This document shows, in pieces, positions 1-5,864 of a stretch of DNA of 7,756 nucleotides. The DNA is from JBDTDV01 sp039922875. GTDB lineage: Bacteria; Actinomycetota; Actinomycetes; Actinomycetales; Microbacteriaceae. Under the pieces are notes generated by a model. The model saw nothing but the letters and a program-made list of their open reading frames with translations, did no database searches and was not told where the DNA came from. The first letter of the stretch is position 1, and each line of letters begins with the position of its first letter. The translations under genes and the position numbers were made by a program. The stretch spans positions 1-7,756 of the forward strand of contig JBDTDV010000006.1 of assembly GCA_039922875.1 (NCBI GenBank), written 5' to 3'.

Positions 1-12
1 GCCCGAAACCTG

Positions 13-915
13 CTAGCAGAAGCCGGCGATGCCTTCCCAGGCTGCCGGAGCGGTGGATGCGCCTTCGCGCAGTACAGTGCCCTCGATGATGCCGTATGGG
101 CGGTCCGCTGCGAAGAAGACCTCGTTGTCGTTCTCTAGACCGAAGGGCTCGAAGTCGACCACGAAGTGGTGCTTGTTCGGCATGGAGAACTTGATCTCTG
201 CGATCTCCGGGTGCTTCTCAAGCACCCGCTTGCCCATTTCGTACAGGCTGTTCTGCAGCGAGTACGAGTAGTGCGTGGCGAAAACCTCGAGCAAGGTGTC
301 GCGGACGTCTTCGAACGTCGCGTTGAAGTCCAACTCGTTCGTGGTGTAGCGCCAGCGGGCGGTGACCGATGTGGCCAGGATGCGATCGGTCGCCTCTTGC
401 AGCGTGGTGTACTGGTCGACCGGGAAGCCGGTGAACTGCGACCCGCCCGACTTCAAGACGACCAGGTCCCTGAGCCCGGATACGACGAACGTTTCGCCCT
501 CGTCGCTGATCGTTACAGCGGTGGTGCGGGTTTCGGTTCCGCTGCGCACGAATGAGTGCTCATGCCCCGCGCCGTCGACCGTGATCCGAGACCAGCTGTA
601 CTGCTCCGCGTCCCACCGACCGCCGGCGATCGGGCCGAGGGCCACGAAATGCTTTCCCAGCCGAATCAGGAATTCTTCGATTGATCCGATGCCGTCTTTG
701 GCGAACGCGAAGATGGTGTTCTTCTGGGTGTCGGTCGGTGTCATGTGGGCGTTGTCACCCGCCATGTGGGCGGCGTCGAGATCGCCGTGCAACCGCGAGG
801 TTATCTTCACGTCTTCGATTTCGTGGCGGGCCGTGTTGTGGTTGATGTGCACCAGGCGCACTTCGGCCTTGCCCCACTGGTTGGGACCCATCACGATCTT
901 GCTGTTGTCTGCCAT
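13..915 (-). CDS. uox: Urate oxidase (uricase), cofactor-free
   Basis: A 300-residue protein, the usual length for uricase. It oxidises urate with O2 to 5-hydroxyisourate and H2O2 in the cytoplasm, without metal or flavin. Family landmarks are visible: K16 in WGKAEVRL (catalytic Lys), T61-D62 in TPTDTQKNTIF (catalytic Thr of the Lys-Thr pair), F161 in SQFTGF (stacks on the purine), R178 in DRILAT, Q221 in SLQNSLYE, and H249 in MPNKHHF. Two T-fold halves are expected, assembling as a tetramer. The ATG is preceded by AGAGGAAA 8 nt upstream (922-929), which lies inside the end of uraH. Only 2 nt separate the uraH stop from this ATG, so translation is probably coupled. It is the last gene of the uraD-uraH-uox unit within view; more purine genes could follow beyond position 1. 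The family call is secure. The symbol pucL is also used for uricase, but in Bacillus PucL is fused to the decarboxylase; here the two are separate genes. Confidence 0.97.
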   Translation of the reverse strand: MADNSKIVMGPNQWGKAEVRLVHINHNTARHEIEDVKITSRLHGDLDAAHMAGDNAHMTPTDTQKNTIFAFAKDGIGSIEEFLIRLGKHFVALGPIAGGRWDAEQYSWSRITVDGAGHEHSFVRSGTETRTTAVTISDEGETFVVSGLRDLVVLKSGGSQFTGFPVDQYTTLQEATDRILATSVTARWRYTTNELDFNATFEDVRDTLLEVFATHYSYSLQNSLYEMGKRVLEKHPEIAEIKFSMPNKHHFVVDFEPFGLENDNEVFFAADRPYGIIEGTVLREGASTAPAAWEGIAGFC

Positions 916-917
916 TT

Positions 918-1259
918 TTAGTTTCCTCTATATGTTGAATAGGCGAACGGGCTGATGAGAAGCGGCACGTGATAGTGCTCGCTGGAATTCGCGACCGTGA
1001 AGGTCAGCGAAACTTCGGGGAAGAAGGTGGCGGTCGAGGTTGCGTGGAAGTAGGCGGCGGTGGCAAACCGCAGCCGATAGGTTCCCGGGGCAACTTCGGT
1101 GGGGCCGAGGTCTGTGACTCGGCCGTTTTCATCGGTGATTCCGGATGCCACTGGGCTCCAGGAATCTCCTACCTGCGCCTCAAGCACGACCTGGACCCCG
1201 ACGGCAGGATGGCCGGCGGCGGTGTCGAGAATGTGCGTGCTGATCTGGGACCTGCTCAT
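918..1259 (-). CDS. uraH: 5-hydroxyisourate hydrolase (transthyretin-like)
   Basis: A 113-residue transthyretin-related protein that hydrolyses 5-hydroxyisourate, the uricase product, to OHCU. The N-terminal signature STHILDTAAGHPA contains H9. R47 lies in ENGRVTD, and a late His (H97 in EHYHVPLL) completes the usual His-Arg-His set. The family is normally recognised by a C-terminal Tyr-Arg-Gly-Ser. Here it reads Tyr-Arg-Gly-Asn (residues 110-113), checked codon by codon at 921-932, so the last residue deviates. The ATG overlaps the uraD stop by 4 nt (ATGA) and has a strong AAGGAGA site about 10 nt upstream (1269-1275). This guarantees co-translation with uraD. The pucM symbol is equivalent. 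A thyroid-hormone carrier role is excluded by bacterial context and the adjacent pathway genes. Confidence 0.95.
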   Translation of the reverse strand: MSRSQISTHILDTAAGHPAVGVQVVLEAQVGDSWSPVASGITDENGRVTDLGPTEVAPGTYRLRFATAAYFHATSTATFFPEVSLTFTVANSSEHYHVPLLISPFAYSTYRGN

Positions 1260-1780
1260 GGAATCGGTTCTCCTTCAGTTTCGACCGCAGTTACGAAGGC
1301 TGCGCGCAGGCGGATTGCCGCGATCTGCCGCAATTGGGACTCGATCACGACGGACTCTTCCTCGGGCGAGTGCCGTAGCCGCTCGTTCAGGGATTGCAGG
1401 ATCTCCTCGGCGCTGCGGCCGGCCGCGCGGATCAGAAAGACGCGATCGAATACTTGCTCGTACGCCCGATTTCCTTCCATGAGTGCCTTCGCGGTGGCAT
1501 CGGTGCCGGCGACACCGGCCTGTTCGGCTCTGGAATGGTTCGCTTCTGTGCTGGATCCCTCGACGCGGTCGCCGATTCTTGGATGGTGGGCCAGCGCGGC
1601 GTTCAACTCGTCCTCGGTGAACGGTGCCGCCGCGGTACTGGCCGCAGCCAGCAGTGCGTCGACGCTGGAGTAGGGACGCGCATCGGCGATCTCGCTGGCC
1701 CAACGCTCAATGGCGAGGCAAGGATAAAGGATCGCGAGAACGTCTGCGCGCCGGGCATGGTTGAATTGCGTAAGCAACAA
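1256..1780 (-). CDS. uraD: OHCU decarboxylase
   Basis: 2-oxo-4-hydroxy-4-carboxy-5-ureidoimidazoline (OHCU) decarboxylase, 174 residues. It converts the UraH product stereospecifically to (S)-allantoin. The conserved active-site segment HHPRIGD includes the general-acid His (H66). It is followed by SRAEQAG (S83, E86, Q87) and NRAYEQVFDRVFLIRAAGRS (104-123), the family's helical signature. No ATG or GTG lies in frame upstream before a stop at about 1831. Translation must therefore start at one of two adjacent TTG codons, 1778-1780 or 1775-1777. The GAGGAA site at 1786-1791 is 5 nt from the first and 8 nt from the second, so the second may be the real start (173 residues). It is the first gene of the operon, 4 nt overlapping uraH. 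Transcription probably starts near 1860 in the divergent spacer. Confidence 0.94.
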   Translation of the reverse strand: MLLTQFNHARRADVLAILYPCLAIERWASEIADARPYSSVDALLAAASTAAAPFTEDELNAALAHHPRIGDRVEGSSTEANHSRAEQAGVAGTDATAKALMEGNRAYEQVFDRVFLIRAAGRSAEEILQSLNERLRHSPEEESVVIESQLRQIAAIRLRAAFVTAVETEGEPIP

Positions 1781-1785
1781 CGATG

Positions 1786-1791
1786 TTCCTC
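1786..1791 (-). promoter_or_regulatory. uraD ribosome-binding site before tandem TTG
   Basis: Read on the minus strand this is GAGGAA, the only Shine-Dalgarno-like sequence in front of uraD. It points to a TTG start because no ATG or GTG is available in frame. Spacing is 5 nt to the first TTG and 8 nt to the second, which favours the second. Confidence 0.6.
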
Positions 1792-1843
1792 GTAGCCGAT
1801 GCTGGCATTCACGGTGTAGGCAAAACGATTAAATCTCGTATCG

Positions 1844-1859
1844 TGAAACTGTTATTTCA
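1844..1859. promoter_or_regulatory. Palindrome at the uraD transcription start (possible operator)
   Basis: TGAAA and TTTCA form a perfect 5-bp inverted repeat separated by 6 nt. It lies just at or after the predicted uraD transcription start. The 8-mer TTATTTCA within it (1852-1859) recurs in the allB operator at 2043-2050. The same regulator may therefore bind both sites. Assignment is by position and shared sequence only. Confidence 0.4.
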
Positions 1860-1868
1860 GCATTTGTA

Positions 1869-1899
1869 ATAGTGAACCGCACGGCGCCAAGATTGTCAA
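1869..1899 (-). promoter_or_regulatory. Putative promoter of the uraD-uraH-uox operon
   Basis: On the minus strand a consensus TTGACA -35 hexamer lies at 1894-1899. The -10 is poor: CACTAT at 1869-1874 with a long 19-nt spacer, or TTCACT at 1871-1876 with 17 nt. Either would start transcription near 1860, giving a leader of about 80 nt before uraD. A weak -10 behind a perfect -35 suggests either activation or a promoter I have placed imprecisely. Confidence 0.45.
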
Positions 1900-2014
1900 G
1901 CACGCTGTCTTCGGCCCACTGTCATAGTTTATCGCCTGTCCGTGCGGCGAGTTCCCAATCGCCAAGACGATGACTGGCGGTATTGAGCCGGCTACCGGCC
2001 GCCTCCGGACTTGC

Positions 2015-2043
2015 TTGACCCGCTCAGACGTGAGTCATAGAAT
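2015..2043 (+). promoter_or_regulatory. Sigma70-type promoter of allB
   Basis: TTGACC (2015-2020) and TAGAAT (2038-2043) are separated by exactly 17 nt, an excellent match to a housekeeping promoter. Transcription would begin near 2050, giving a leader of about 44 nt before the allB ATG. The -10 hexamer overlaps the left arm of the inverted repeat at 2040-2068. Confidence 0.7.
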
Positions 2044-2068
2044 TATTTCACCAAAAGAGAAATAATTC
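2040..2068. promoter_or_regulatory. Inverted-repeat operator over the allB -10/start
   Basis: GAATTATTTC (2040-2049) and its exact reverse complement GAAATAATTC (2059-2068) are separated by 9 nt. Arm centres are 19 bp apart, close to two helical turns, as expected for a dimer or pair of dimers on one face of DNA. The left arm covers most of the -10 hexamer and the repeat continues through the start site, which is a repressor position. The right arm is nested in a second short palindrome, GAGAA-N4-TTCTC (2057-2070). The cognate regulator (a GntR-, IclR- or TetR-type protein would be typical for allantoin genes) is not in the window. Confidence 0.55.
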
Positions 2069-2093
2069 TCGGTAAGCGAAATCGGTATTGATC

Positions 2094-3494
2094 ATGGCTA
2101 CTCTCCCTCACCCATCCCGCGACCCTGCTTCGAAACTGGAAGCCGGATCCGACGATCAGACGCCGGTGTATGACGTTGTGTTCCGGGGGCGCCGGATCAT
2201 GACGACCGCGGGGGAGGTGGCCAGGGAGGTCGGGATCACCGACGGCGTGATCGTGGCGATCGAGCCCTACGGAAACAACCTGACCGGCACACGGGTCATC
2301 GAGCTCACCGATGACGAGGTCCTGCTACCTGGGCTGGTCGACACCCATGTGCACGTCAACGAACCGGGCCGTACCGACTGGGAGGGTTTCGCCTCAGCGA
2401 CGCGCGCCGCGGCGGCCGGCGGCGTGACCACCATCATCGACATGCCGTTGAACTGTATCCCACCGACCACCACCGTTAGCGCTCTGCAGATCAAGCAAGA
2501 CGTCGCGCGTGATCAGGCATTTGTCGATGTCGGGTTCTGGGGCGGGGCGATTCCCGGCAACAACAAGGACCTCCGCGGATTGCACGACCGTGGGGTGTTC
2601 GGCTTCAAATGCTTCCTGCTGCACTCTGGCGTCGATGAGTTCCCGCCACTGGACCCGGACGAACTCGAAGAAGATATGGCCACGCTGAAAGACTTCGATG
2701 CGGTGATGATCGTGCACGCGGAGGACTCCCGTGCGATCAGCCGAGCGCCGTCCACCGGCGGCGCAGAGTATCGGAACTTTCTTGCTTCGCGCCCTCGCGG
2801 CGCCGAGAACATCGCGATCAGCGAGGTCATCGAGCGGGCCAGATGGACCGGCGCGAGGGCGCACATCCTGCATCTGTCCTCCTCGGATGCGCTGCCGATG
2901 ATCGAGACCGCAAAACGCGATGGCCTGCATTTGACGGTGGAGACCTGTCCGCACTACCTCACCCTGACCGCCGAGGAAATCCCCGACGGTGCGACGGCCT
3001 TCAAATGCTGCCCGCCGATCCGCGAGGTCGGCAACCGGGAGAAGCTCTGGCAGGGGCTGCTCGACGGGACAATCGACTGCATCGTCTCCGACCACTCGCC
3101 CAGCACCCTCGACCTGAAAGATCTGGAGAATGGTGACTTCGCCGTGGCCTGGGGCGGGGTCTCGTCACTGCAGCTGGGGCTTTCCCTGATCTGGACCGAG
3201 GCGCGAACCCGTGGGATCAGCCTGGAACAAGTTGTCGGCTGGATGGCGACCCGGCCCGCCGAGCTGGTACGGCTGCAACGCAAGGGCCGAATCGCCCTGG
3301 GCTACGACGCGGATGTCTCGGTGTTCGCCCCAGACGACGCCTTCGTCGTTGACGTCACCAAGCTCAAGCACAAGAACCCGATCACCCCCTATGCGGGCAA
3401 GACCCTTTCAGGGGTCGTCCGCAAAACCTACCTGCATGGCGCCGAGATCGATGGCGAGACGCCCACCGGTGAACTCCTGCGCCGCGGAGACTGA
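2094..3494 (+). CDS. allB: Allantoinase
   Basis: A 466-residue cytoplasmic amidohydrolase that hydrolyses allantoin to allantoate. It has the cyclic amidohydrolase metal ligands in order: H85 and H87 (DTHVHVNEPGRTDWEGF), the Lys expected to be carboxylated (K172 in GFKCFLLHSG), H208 (VHAED), H260 (HILHLSSSD) and D333 (SDHSP). It also has ETCPHYL (283-289) and the allantoinase-typical PLNCIPPTTT (118-127). The NEPGRTDWEG stretch favours allantoinase over dihydroorotase or hydantoinase. The ATG at 2094 is chosen over a TTG 6 nt upstream. The ribosome site is weak. Homologues often begin near YDVVFRGRR (residue 26 onward), so a later GTG start at 2166 cannot be excluded; the first 24 residues look disordered. 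It is divergent from the urate operon and supplies the next step. No allantoate-degrading gene follows; a terminator and a convergent channel gene do. Confidence 0.95.
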   Translation: MATLPHPSRDPASKLEAGSDDQTPVYDVVFRGRRIMTTAGEVAREVGITDGVIVAIEPYGNNLTGTRVIELTDDEVLLPGLVDTHVHVNEPGRTDWEGFASATRAAAAGGVTTIIDMPLNCIPPTTTVSALQIKQDVARDQAFVDVGFWGGAIPGNNKDLRGLHDRGVFGFKCFLLHSGVDEFPPLDPDELEEDMATLKDFDAVMIVHAEDSRAISRAPSTGGAEYRNFLASRPRGAENIAISEVIERARWTGARAHILHLSSSDALPMIETAKRDGLHLTVETCPHYLTLTAEEIPDGATAFKCCPPIREVGNREKLWQGLLDGTIDCIVSDHSPSTLDLKDLENGDFAVAWGGVSSLQLGLSLIWTEARTRGISLEQVVGWMATRPAELVRLQRKGRIALGYDADVSVFAPDDAFVVDVTKLKHKNPITPYAGKTLSGVVRKTYLHGAEIDGETPTGELLRRGD

Positions 3495-3543
3495 GCCGAG
3501 TCGGCAGCTTCGATCCGAGGCGCGAAGAATCCGGACGGGACGC

Positions 3544-3593
3544 AAGAGAAGGAGGCCATCAGGCGGATATCCGCCCGATGGCCTCCTTCTCTT
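3544..3593. terminator. Long hairpin, probable bidirectional terminator
   Basis: A 17-bp perfect inverted repeat (3544-3560 with 3577-3593, arms AAGAGAAGGAGGCCATC and complement) encloses a further 5-bp stem, GGCGG/CCGCC, with an ATAT loop. One A-C mismatch (3561/3576) interrupts about 22 bp of stem. It sits between the ends of convergent allB (stop 50 nt away) and the aquaporin gene (15 nt away), so it can serve both strands. There is no clear T-tract on either side, as is common for actinobacterial terminators. Its length also makes double-strand RNA processing or a palindromic repeat family conceivable. Confidence 0.75.
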
Positions 3594-3608
3594 GGATCCC
3601 TTACCGCG

Positions 3609-4370
3609 TTACGCCTTGCGGTCGAAGAACCCCTTGTACGTTGTCCCGGCCAGGATGCCGCCCAGGATCGGTGCGACGAAGAACGCCCACACCTGGCCCA
3701 GAGCGACCGAGTCGCCGAAGATCGCCGAGGCGAGAGAACGCGCCGGGTTGATCGAGGCGCCGCTGATGGGCAATCCGGCCAGCAGCACCATGGTCAGCGC
3801 GAGGCCGATGGCGATCGGAGCGAATCCGACCGGGGCACGGCGGTCGGTGGCGCCGAGGATCACGTAGACGAACACGGCAGTCAGGACGAACTCCGCGACC
3901 AGGACGGACAGCAAGCCGAAGCCACCCGGGGAACGCTCCGCAAAACCAGTCGAACCGAAGCCGCTGGACTGCGCCTTGCTCAAGAAGCCGTCCTTGCCGT
4001 CCGCGGCAATCGCCAGCAGGATGCTGGTCGCGACGATACCGCCGATGAACTGCGCCACGAGATAGCCGGGAACGTCCTTCCAGGCCAATCGCTTCGCGAA
4101 GGCGAGGCCGATGGTCACCGCAGGGTTGAAGTGCGCACCAGAGATATGTCCGAACGCGTATGCTCCGGCGACAACGGTGAGTCCGAAGGCGAGGGCGATC
4201 GGAAGATACACCTCGCCGGCCCCCGGAAAGCTGGTGGCAAACAGTACCGTGCCCACCCCCACCAGGACCAATACGAATGTGCCGAAGGCCTCGGCACCCA
4301 TTCGCGCGCCGATAGTGGGAGTGGCCGTCGCCGGCTGCGCCGATTCGGATATTCGGGTTTCCTGGGTCAT
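3609..4370 (-). CDS. Aquaporin-family channel (AqpZ-like MIP)
   Basis: A 253-residue inner-membrane major intrinsic protein with six predicted membrane helices and two half-helix loops. The two signature boxes are HFNPAVT (80-86) and INPARS (207-212). Overall the sequence follows E. coli AqpZ closely, including FGHISGAHFNPAVTIG and GFAPIAIGLALT. Aligning by eye to AqpZ, the constriction residues are F62, L196 in place of AqpZ His174, A205 in place of Thr183, and R211. The filter is therefore Phe-Leu-Ala-Arg, neither a standard water channel (Phe-His-Thr/Cys-Arg) nor GlpF (Trp-Gly-Phe-Arg). Substrate is uncertain, so no symbol is given. The ATG at 4368-4370 has a weak AGAAAG site 7 nt upstream. 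A TTG at 4413-4415 would add 15 residues but has no ribosome site. An extra 20-odd Ala/Thr/Pro-rich N-terminal residues precede helix 1. It is convergent with allB and 175 nt downstream of the E2 gene. Confidence 0.9.
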   Translation of the reverse strand: MTQETRISESAQPATATPTIGARMGAEAFGTFVLVLVGVGTVLFATSFPGAGEVYLPIALAFGLTVVAGAYAFGHISGAHFNPAVTIGLAFAKRLAWKDVPGYLVAQFIGGIVATSILLAIAADGKDGFLSKAQSSGFGSTGFAERSPGGFGLLSVLVAEFVLTAVFVYVILGATDRRAPVGFAPIAIGLALTMVLLAGLPISGASINPARSLASAIFGDSVALGQVWAFFVAPILGGILAGTTYKGFFDRKA

Positions 4371-4545
4371 CTTGCTACTTTCTATTTGGAGAATATTTCT
4401 GGCGGACGAAGACAATTCGGTTATGCCGTCGGGCCGCGAACAGCCGACCTAGACCGACCCTAGCGGAGCCCGCGACGGTATTCGGGGACAAATATACCCT
4501 GAATCGAATAGTGGCGCGGTCTGGACGGTGACGCCGGCGACCTGG
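4371..4545 (-). other. Intergenic region E2 / aquaporin
   Basis: A 175-nt non-coding gap between two genes on the same strand. It contains AGAAATATTCTC on the minus strand (4389-4400), which could serve as a -10 (TATTCT) or as a regulator site. Further upstream it carries a GGGTATATTTG stretch (around 4489-4499) without a clear -35. A 10-bp near-repeat (CCGACCTAGA / CCGACCCTAG) lies at 4444-4463. No convincing hairpin terminator follows the E2 stop. The aquaporin may thus have its own promoter or receive read-through; the sequence does not decide. Confidence 0.45.
4389..4400 (-). promoter_or_regulatory. A/T-rich motif in aquaporin leader resembling allB operator
   Basis: On the minus strand this reads AGAAATATTCTC, 18 nt upstream of the aquaporin ATG. 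The right half of the allB operator (2058-2070) reads AGAAATAATTCTC, differing by one inserted A. The core AGAA-TAT-TTCT is itself an imperfect palindrome in an otherwise GC-rich region. It could be a site for the allantoin regulator, a simple -10 element, or chance. Confidence 0.3.
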
Positions 4546-5850
4546 CTAGAGGACGATGCGCAGTGGCTCTTGAAGGATCGCGGTGACATCACGCAAGAAG
4601 GCGGCTGCGGTCGCCCCGTCGAGAACACGGTGATCGGCGGTCAGCGTAATCTTCATTTTCGGCACGTTCACCAGAGCGCCATCGCGAAGCACCGGCTCCG
4701 GGGTGGCGGCACCCACGGCGAGGATGGCAGCCTCTGGTGGATTGATCACCGCGGTGAACTGGTCGATGCCGAACATGCCGAGGTTGCTGATCGTGAACGT
4801 GCCACCGGACATCTCGCTCAGCGACAGCTTTCCCTCCCGGGCACGACCGGCCAAGGCGACCGTTTCGGCTGCAATGCTGCTCAGCGTCTTCTGATCGGCG
4901 TCGGCGACAACAGGAACAACCAGGCCGTCTTCGAGCGCGACGGCGATGCCGACGTTGATTCGCTGATGGTGTAGGAGCGAATCGTCCTGGAAGGATGAGT
5001 TGACCGCGGGGTGGTTTCGTAGCGTGACCGCACAGGCCCGCACGATGAGGTCGTTGATGCTGACCTTGATCCCGGCCGAGGCGAGCTCCGCGTTGATGTC
5101 AGCGCGGAAGGCGACCAACTTCTCCACGTCGACGACGCTGGTCAGGAAGAAGTGCGGAACCGCCTGGCTCTCGGTGAGCCGCTTCGCCGTGATGCGGCGC
5201 ACTCGGCTGAGCGGAATGACCGTGTCCTCGGCGGTAGAAGTGCTCGTAGCCGGCACTGGTGCGAGCGGCGCCTGCTCGCCCTGCGCCTGCTCGGCCTGCG
5301 CGGGTGCCTTCGTCTTCGCGGCGGCGATCGCCTCCTCGACGTCGGCTCGAACGATCCGTCCCTGCGGTCCAGTGCCGGTGAGCGTGTCGAGTTCGATGTT
5401 GTTTTCCCGGGCGATCTTCCTAGCCAAAGGCGAGGTGCGCGGCCGGGCGGCATCGGATTCTTGAACCTCGGACCGTTGGGCTTCGGTGTGCTGGGGCTCT
5501 CCCGCCGGTTCTTCCTCGGCCGCGGGCTGCGCAGTCTCGGCGGCCGGTTCCTCGGTGTCGGGTTCAGCTTCCTCGGCGGCTGGTTCGGTTGGCTCGGACT
5601 TCTCCGAGGGAGCACTGCCGTCGCCAATAATCGCGACGGCTTGGCCGATTGGGACAAGGGTCCCCTCTTCGACGAGGATTTCCTCAAGGGTGCCCTCCTC
5701 GAACGCTTCGAGGTCCATCGTGGCCTTGTCGGTTTCGATCTCGGCGAGAACGTCGCCCTTGTGGATCTGGTCGCCGACCTTCTTGCGCCACGTGGTGAGC
5801 TCGCCCTCCTCCATGGTGTCTGACAAGCGGGGCATGAAAACTTCCGGCAT
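4546..5850 (-). CDS. pdhC: 2-oxoacid dehydrogenase E2 (dihydrolipoyl acetyltransferase)
   Basis: The 434-residue core subunit transfers the acetyl (or acyl) group from lipoyl-lysine to CoA. The order is one lipoyl domain (about 1-78, lipoylated K42 in EIETDKATMDLE), a 55-residue Ala/Glu/Pro-rich acidic linker (79-136), and an E1/E3-binding domain (138-176, RTSPLARKIARENNI and GTGPQGRIVRADV). A second Ala/Pro linker (177-208) leads to the catalytic domain (210-434) with SGGTFTISNLGMFG and the active-site HRVLDG (H407, D411). One lipoyl domain is typical of this PDH/BKDH type; many actinobacterial SucB/DlaT-type E2s carry two or three. AGGAGGAG (5857-5864) precedes the ATG and overlaps the E1-beta stop; the genes are 12 nt apart. 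The lipoyl motif SDTMEEGELTTW resembles pyruvate dehydrogenase E2 of alphaproteobacteria and mitochondria. Acetoin or branched-chain dehydrogenase is the alternative. No E3 follows. Confidence 0.92.
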   Translation of the reverse strand: MPEVFMPRLSDTMEEGELTTWRKKVGDQIHKGDVLAEIETDKATMDLEAFEEGTLEEILVEEGTLVPIGQAVAIIGDGSAPSEKSEPTEPAAEEAEPDTEEPAAETAQPAAEEEPAGEPQHTEAQRSEVQESDAARPRTSPLARKIARENNIELDTLTGTGPQGRIVRADVEEAIAAAKTKAPAQAEQAQGEQAPLAPVPATSTSTAEDTVIPLSRVRRITAKRLTESQAVPHFFLTSVVDVEKLVAFRADINAELASAGIKVSINDLIVRACAVTLRNHPAVNSSFQDDSLLHHQRINVGIAVALEDGLVVPVVADADQKTLSSIAAETVALAGRAREGKLSLSEMSGGTFTISNLGMFGIDQFTAVINPPEAAILAVGAATPEPVLRDGALVNVPKMKITLTADHRVLDGATAAAFLRDVTAILQEPLRIVL

Positions 5851-5856
5851 GAGGGT

Positions 5857-5864
5857 CTCCTCCT
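5857..5864 (-). promoter_or_regulatory. E2 ribosome-binding site overlapping the E1-beta stop
   Basis: Minus-strand AGGAGGAG begins with the last two bases of the E1-beta TAG stop codon and lies 6 nt from the E2 ATG. Ribosomes ending E1-beta would sit on the E2 start, which should tie the two subunits' output together. Confidence 0.7.

Larger units (their letters stand above)
1781..2093. other. Divergent intergenic region uraD / allB
   Basis: This 313-bp non-coding spacer lies between the divergent uraD and allB start codons. It is visibly richer in A/T at both ends than the genes. It contains a strong promoter and overlapping operator facing allB (2015-2068) and a weaker promoter plus palindrome facing uraD (1844-1899). 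The middle (about 1920-2010) holds only short weak inverted repeats, for example GGCGA/TCGCC at 1946-1963. I see no open reading frame with a credible start and ribosome site, no RNA gene, and no riboswitch-like fold. Confidence 0.7.

Noticed and set aside
362..955. 197-codon plus-strand frame antisense to uricase
   Set aside because: No motif or ribosome site; the minus-strand uricase is unambiguous.
1946..1963. GGCGA/TCGCC inverted repeat in the middle of the divergent spacer
   Set aside because: Five-base GC arms are expected by chance in this composition and do not coincide with a promoter.
2088..2093. Earlier TTG start for allB giving two extra residues
   Set aside because: An ATG lies 6 nt downstream and neither has a better ribosome site; ATG preferred.
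2394..3095. 233-codon open frame antisense to allB
   Set aside because: A shadow of the allantoinase codon pattern; the sense strand carries all metal ligands.
4371..4415. TTG start adding 15 residues to the aquaporin
   Set aside because: No Shine-Dalgarno sequence in front of the TTG; the ATG at 4368-4370 has a weak one and already gives a protein longer than AqpZ.
4489..4499. GGGTAT on the minus strand as a stress-sigma (SigB/SigF-type) -10
   Set aside because: No GTTT-like -35 at a suitable distance upstream; a single hexamer is not enough.
4525..4545. CGCCGGCG palindrome after the E2 stop as a terminator
   Set aside because: Only an 8-bp self-complementary core with no usable loop, mismatched flanks and no T-tract.
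5152..5823. 223-codon open frame on the plus strand antisense to E2
   Set aside because: Gly/Leu/Arg-rich shadow of the Ala/Glu/Pro linker and lipoyl domain; no ribosome site and no family features.
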